Source: Treponema sp. (GTDB lineage Bacteria > Spirochaetota > Spirochaetia > Treponematales > Treponemataceae). From it: DNA of 64,000 nucleotides. The stretch is taken from contig JAAVAO010000014.1 of the NCBI GenBank assembly GCA_014803985.1, forward strand, positions 6,900-70,899, in the 5' to 3' direction. The notes beneath the pieces are model-generated. The model had not been told where the DNA came from and ran no database searches. It saw only the letters and a list, made by a program, of their open reading frames with translations. The position numbers were made by a program, and so were the translations under genes. Shown one piece after another: positions 62,749 through 64,000 of this stretch (its first letter is position 1; each line of letters starts with the position of its first letter).

Positions 62749-64000
62749 ATTTTTACTATACAAAAGAAATTGATTTCGTTTAGTTCTTGCATTATTCTTG
62801 TGCTTGTGTTGCTCGTTGTTTCCATTATTGGACTGCGGGTGAGGCGTTCTAGCATTAGGCAGTTTCATGAAAATATAGAGCGAGAAACAGCTCTTGTGGA
62901 ACACAGTGTCAATATGTTTTTTTTGGATACGATGAGAAATGTTGAAATGCTTGCAAGTCATCCAGATGTGCGTCTTGTAAATGAAGACATCAATTCGTAC
63001 GTTGACCGTTCCACGCTCACTGACTTGAAGACTGTTCAGCGCACTCCGCTTGAGAGAAGAATTTTCCAGCTCCTGCGCGAAATGTTCACGTCGCACCCCG
63101 ACTATGTGGAAGTGTTTCTTGGCACAAAATGGGGTGGCAAAGTTACCAGTTTTGACGGAAACCAAACTGCAAACTATGATCCGCGAAAGCGCGCTTGGTA
63201 TAAGGCTGCAACGGAAAATCCGAACAAAACGGTTGTTGCAAAAGCATATCAGTCCACGCTTAAAATAGACGGAAAACTTCCTATTGTCGTATGTATGACG
63301 CGCGCCATTTTTTCACCAGAAGGCGAGCATGTAGGGAATATGGCGATTGAAGTTTCTCTTGTAATGCTTTCGGACTTGCTCTCAAAGTTTTACATAGGAA
63401 AAACGGGCTTTATTATGATGGTGCAGGATGATGGCGTGATACTTGCAAATCCGCACGATGAATCGCTCAACTTCAAGAACATTGCGGAGATTGAAAATGC
63501 TGATATTGCATCTCTTTCATCGCTGAATGAGGGCGAAGCGACTGTTCGTATGGATGGAAAGAAATGGTTTGCAAAGGTGCATACTATCAAAGACTTGAAC
63601 TGGAAGCTCATTGCGTTTATGCAGGAAAAAGAGGCTCTTTCTGACTTCCACACGATTTTGGTGTGGATGTTGTTTATCGGGGCGGGATTGTTCCTATTTT
63701 TTACGCTTGTGGCGTTTGTGTTTGCAACTCATATTACAAAACCAATCCGTGCGATGAGTGCTTTGCTCAAGACTGCCGCAGGGAACGATTACACGGTGCG
63801 CATGAACGAGGACGGCAACGATGAATTCTCCTTGCTTGCCCGAGACTTCAATGTTACTTTTGACACCATTGCACGTTCTGTGAGTACGGTAAAAGGGAGT
63901 GCTGTTGAAATGGCAGAGGAAGGACGCTCGCTTGCAGAGCATACAACTTCCACGTCCGGCACGCTCGCACAGATAGATTCGGGAATAGCCGTGATTCAAG
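62749..64000 (+). CDS. Methyl-accepting chemotaxis protein, 3'-truncated by the window, non-standard start
   Basis: The open frame runs off the right end with about 417 residues visible. It has a membrane helix at about 10-30, then a dCache-type periplasmic sensor (LVEHSVNMFF, DPRKRAWYKAA, GKTGFIMMVQDDGVILANP). TM2 lies near 310-330, then a HAMP domain (THITKPIRAMSALLKTAAG) and the start of the signalling coiled coil. GGAGGAG at 62736-62742 sits six bases before an ATT codon. No in-frame ATG or GTG fits, though TTG at 62728 or 62770 is possible. It would signal to CheA for chemotaxis. Confidence 0.85.
   Translation, partial: MFTIQKKLISFSSCIILVLVLLVVSIIGLRVRRSSIRQFHENIERETALVEHSVNMFFLDTMRNVEMLASHPDVRLVNEDINSYVDRSTLTDLKTVQRTPLERRIFQLLREMFTSHPDYVEVFLGTKWGGKVTSFDGNQTANYDPRKRAWYKAATENPNKTVVAKAYQSTLKIDGKLPIVVCMTRAIFSPEGEHVGNMAIEVSLVMLSDLLSKFYIGKTGFIMMVQDDGVILANPHDESLNFKNIAEIENADIASLSSLNEGEATVRMDGKKWFAKVHTIKDLNWKLIAFMQEKEALSDFHTILVWMLFIGAGLFLFFTLVAFVFATHITKPIRAMSALLKTAAGNDYTVRMNEDGNDEFSLLARDFNVTFDTIARSVSTVKGSAVEMAEEGRSLAEHTTSTSGTLAQIDSGIAVIQ

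Overview
The window reads as part of a spirochaete chromosome, most likely a Treponema or close relative. The DNA is AT-rich. It carries a FlaB-type periplasmic flagellin behind a sigma-28-like promoter, LL-diaminopimelate aminotransferase, Ig-like and transglutaminase lipoproteins, and a large hybrid sensor kinase divergent from a methyl-accepting chemotaxis protein. The genus is inferred from gene content; no rRNA or other marker gene was seen.

Layout. 1-760: tandem array of structured, probably non-coding RNA units, each with its own terminator. 0.8-4.5 kb: isocitrate dehydrogenase, then KDG kinase, KDPG aldolase and a TtcA-like tRNA thiolase. 4.6-12.4 kb: XRE regulator, Ig-like lipoprotein, Rpn-family nuclease, dapL, an exported protein and an acidic SPOR protein. 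12.7-14.6 kb: three-gene operon around an HD phosphohydrolase. 14.9-23.1 kb: surface-polysaccharide operon (Wzz-like, Wza-like, rfbA/C/B, 4,6-dehydratase, DegT aminotransferase). It runs directly into a three-subunit molybdenum-hydroxylase-like operon (23.0-26.8 kb). 27.0-32.4 kb: flaB, acetolactate synthase and a UvrD-type helicase.

32.5-58.3 kb is an accessory and defence island. It holds a nuclease-helicase plus methyltransferase pair, an unassigned soluble/membrane gene pair, broken Fic, DUF3791 and DUF3990 toxin-type modules, a PIN/UPF0175 toxin-antitoxin pair, an RloA/RloB (AbiL-like) pair, a DUF262/GmrSD-like enzyme, and a type III restriction-like cluster with two extra genes (Res, membrane protein, Mod, DUF2971). 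GC-rich flavin reductase genes and an HxlR regulator are embedded in it. 58.5-64 kb: hybrid sensor kinase and an MCP that runs off the window.

The most unusual signals are structural. First, two copies of a four-hairpin leader (50201-50350 and 50965-51111) keep the same spacing, loop sizes and pairing while their stem sequences differ by compensatory changes. Second, the tandem RNA array at the left end folds into three-way junctions. Third, there are four poly-G/poly-C tracts of 9-10 bases, one inside a lipoprotein signal peptide, which suggests phase variation. Several toxin-type genes are broken by single-base frameshifts, so part of the island is decaying or switching.
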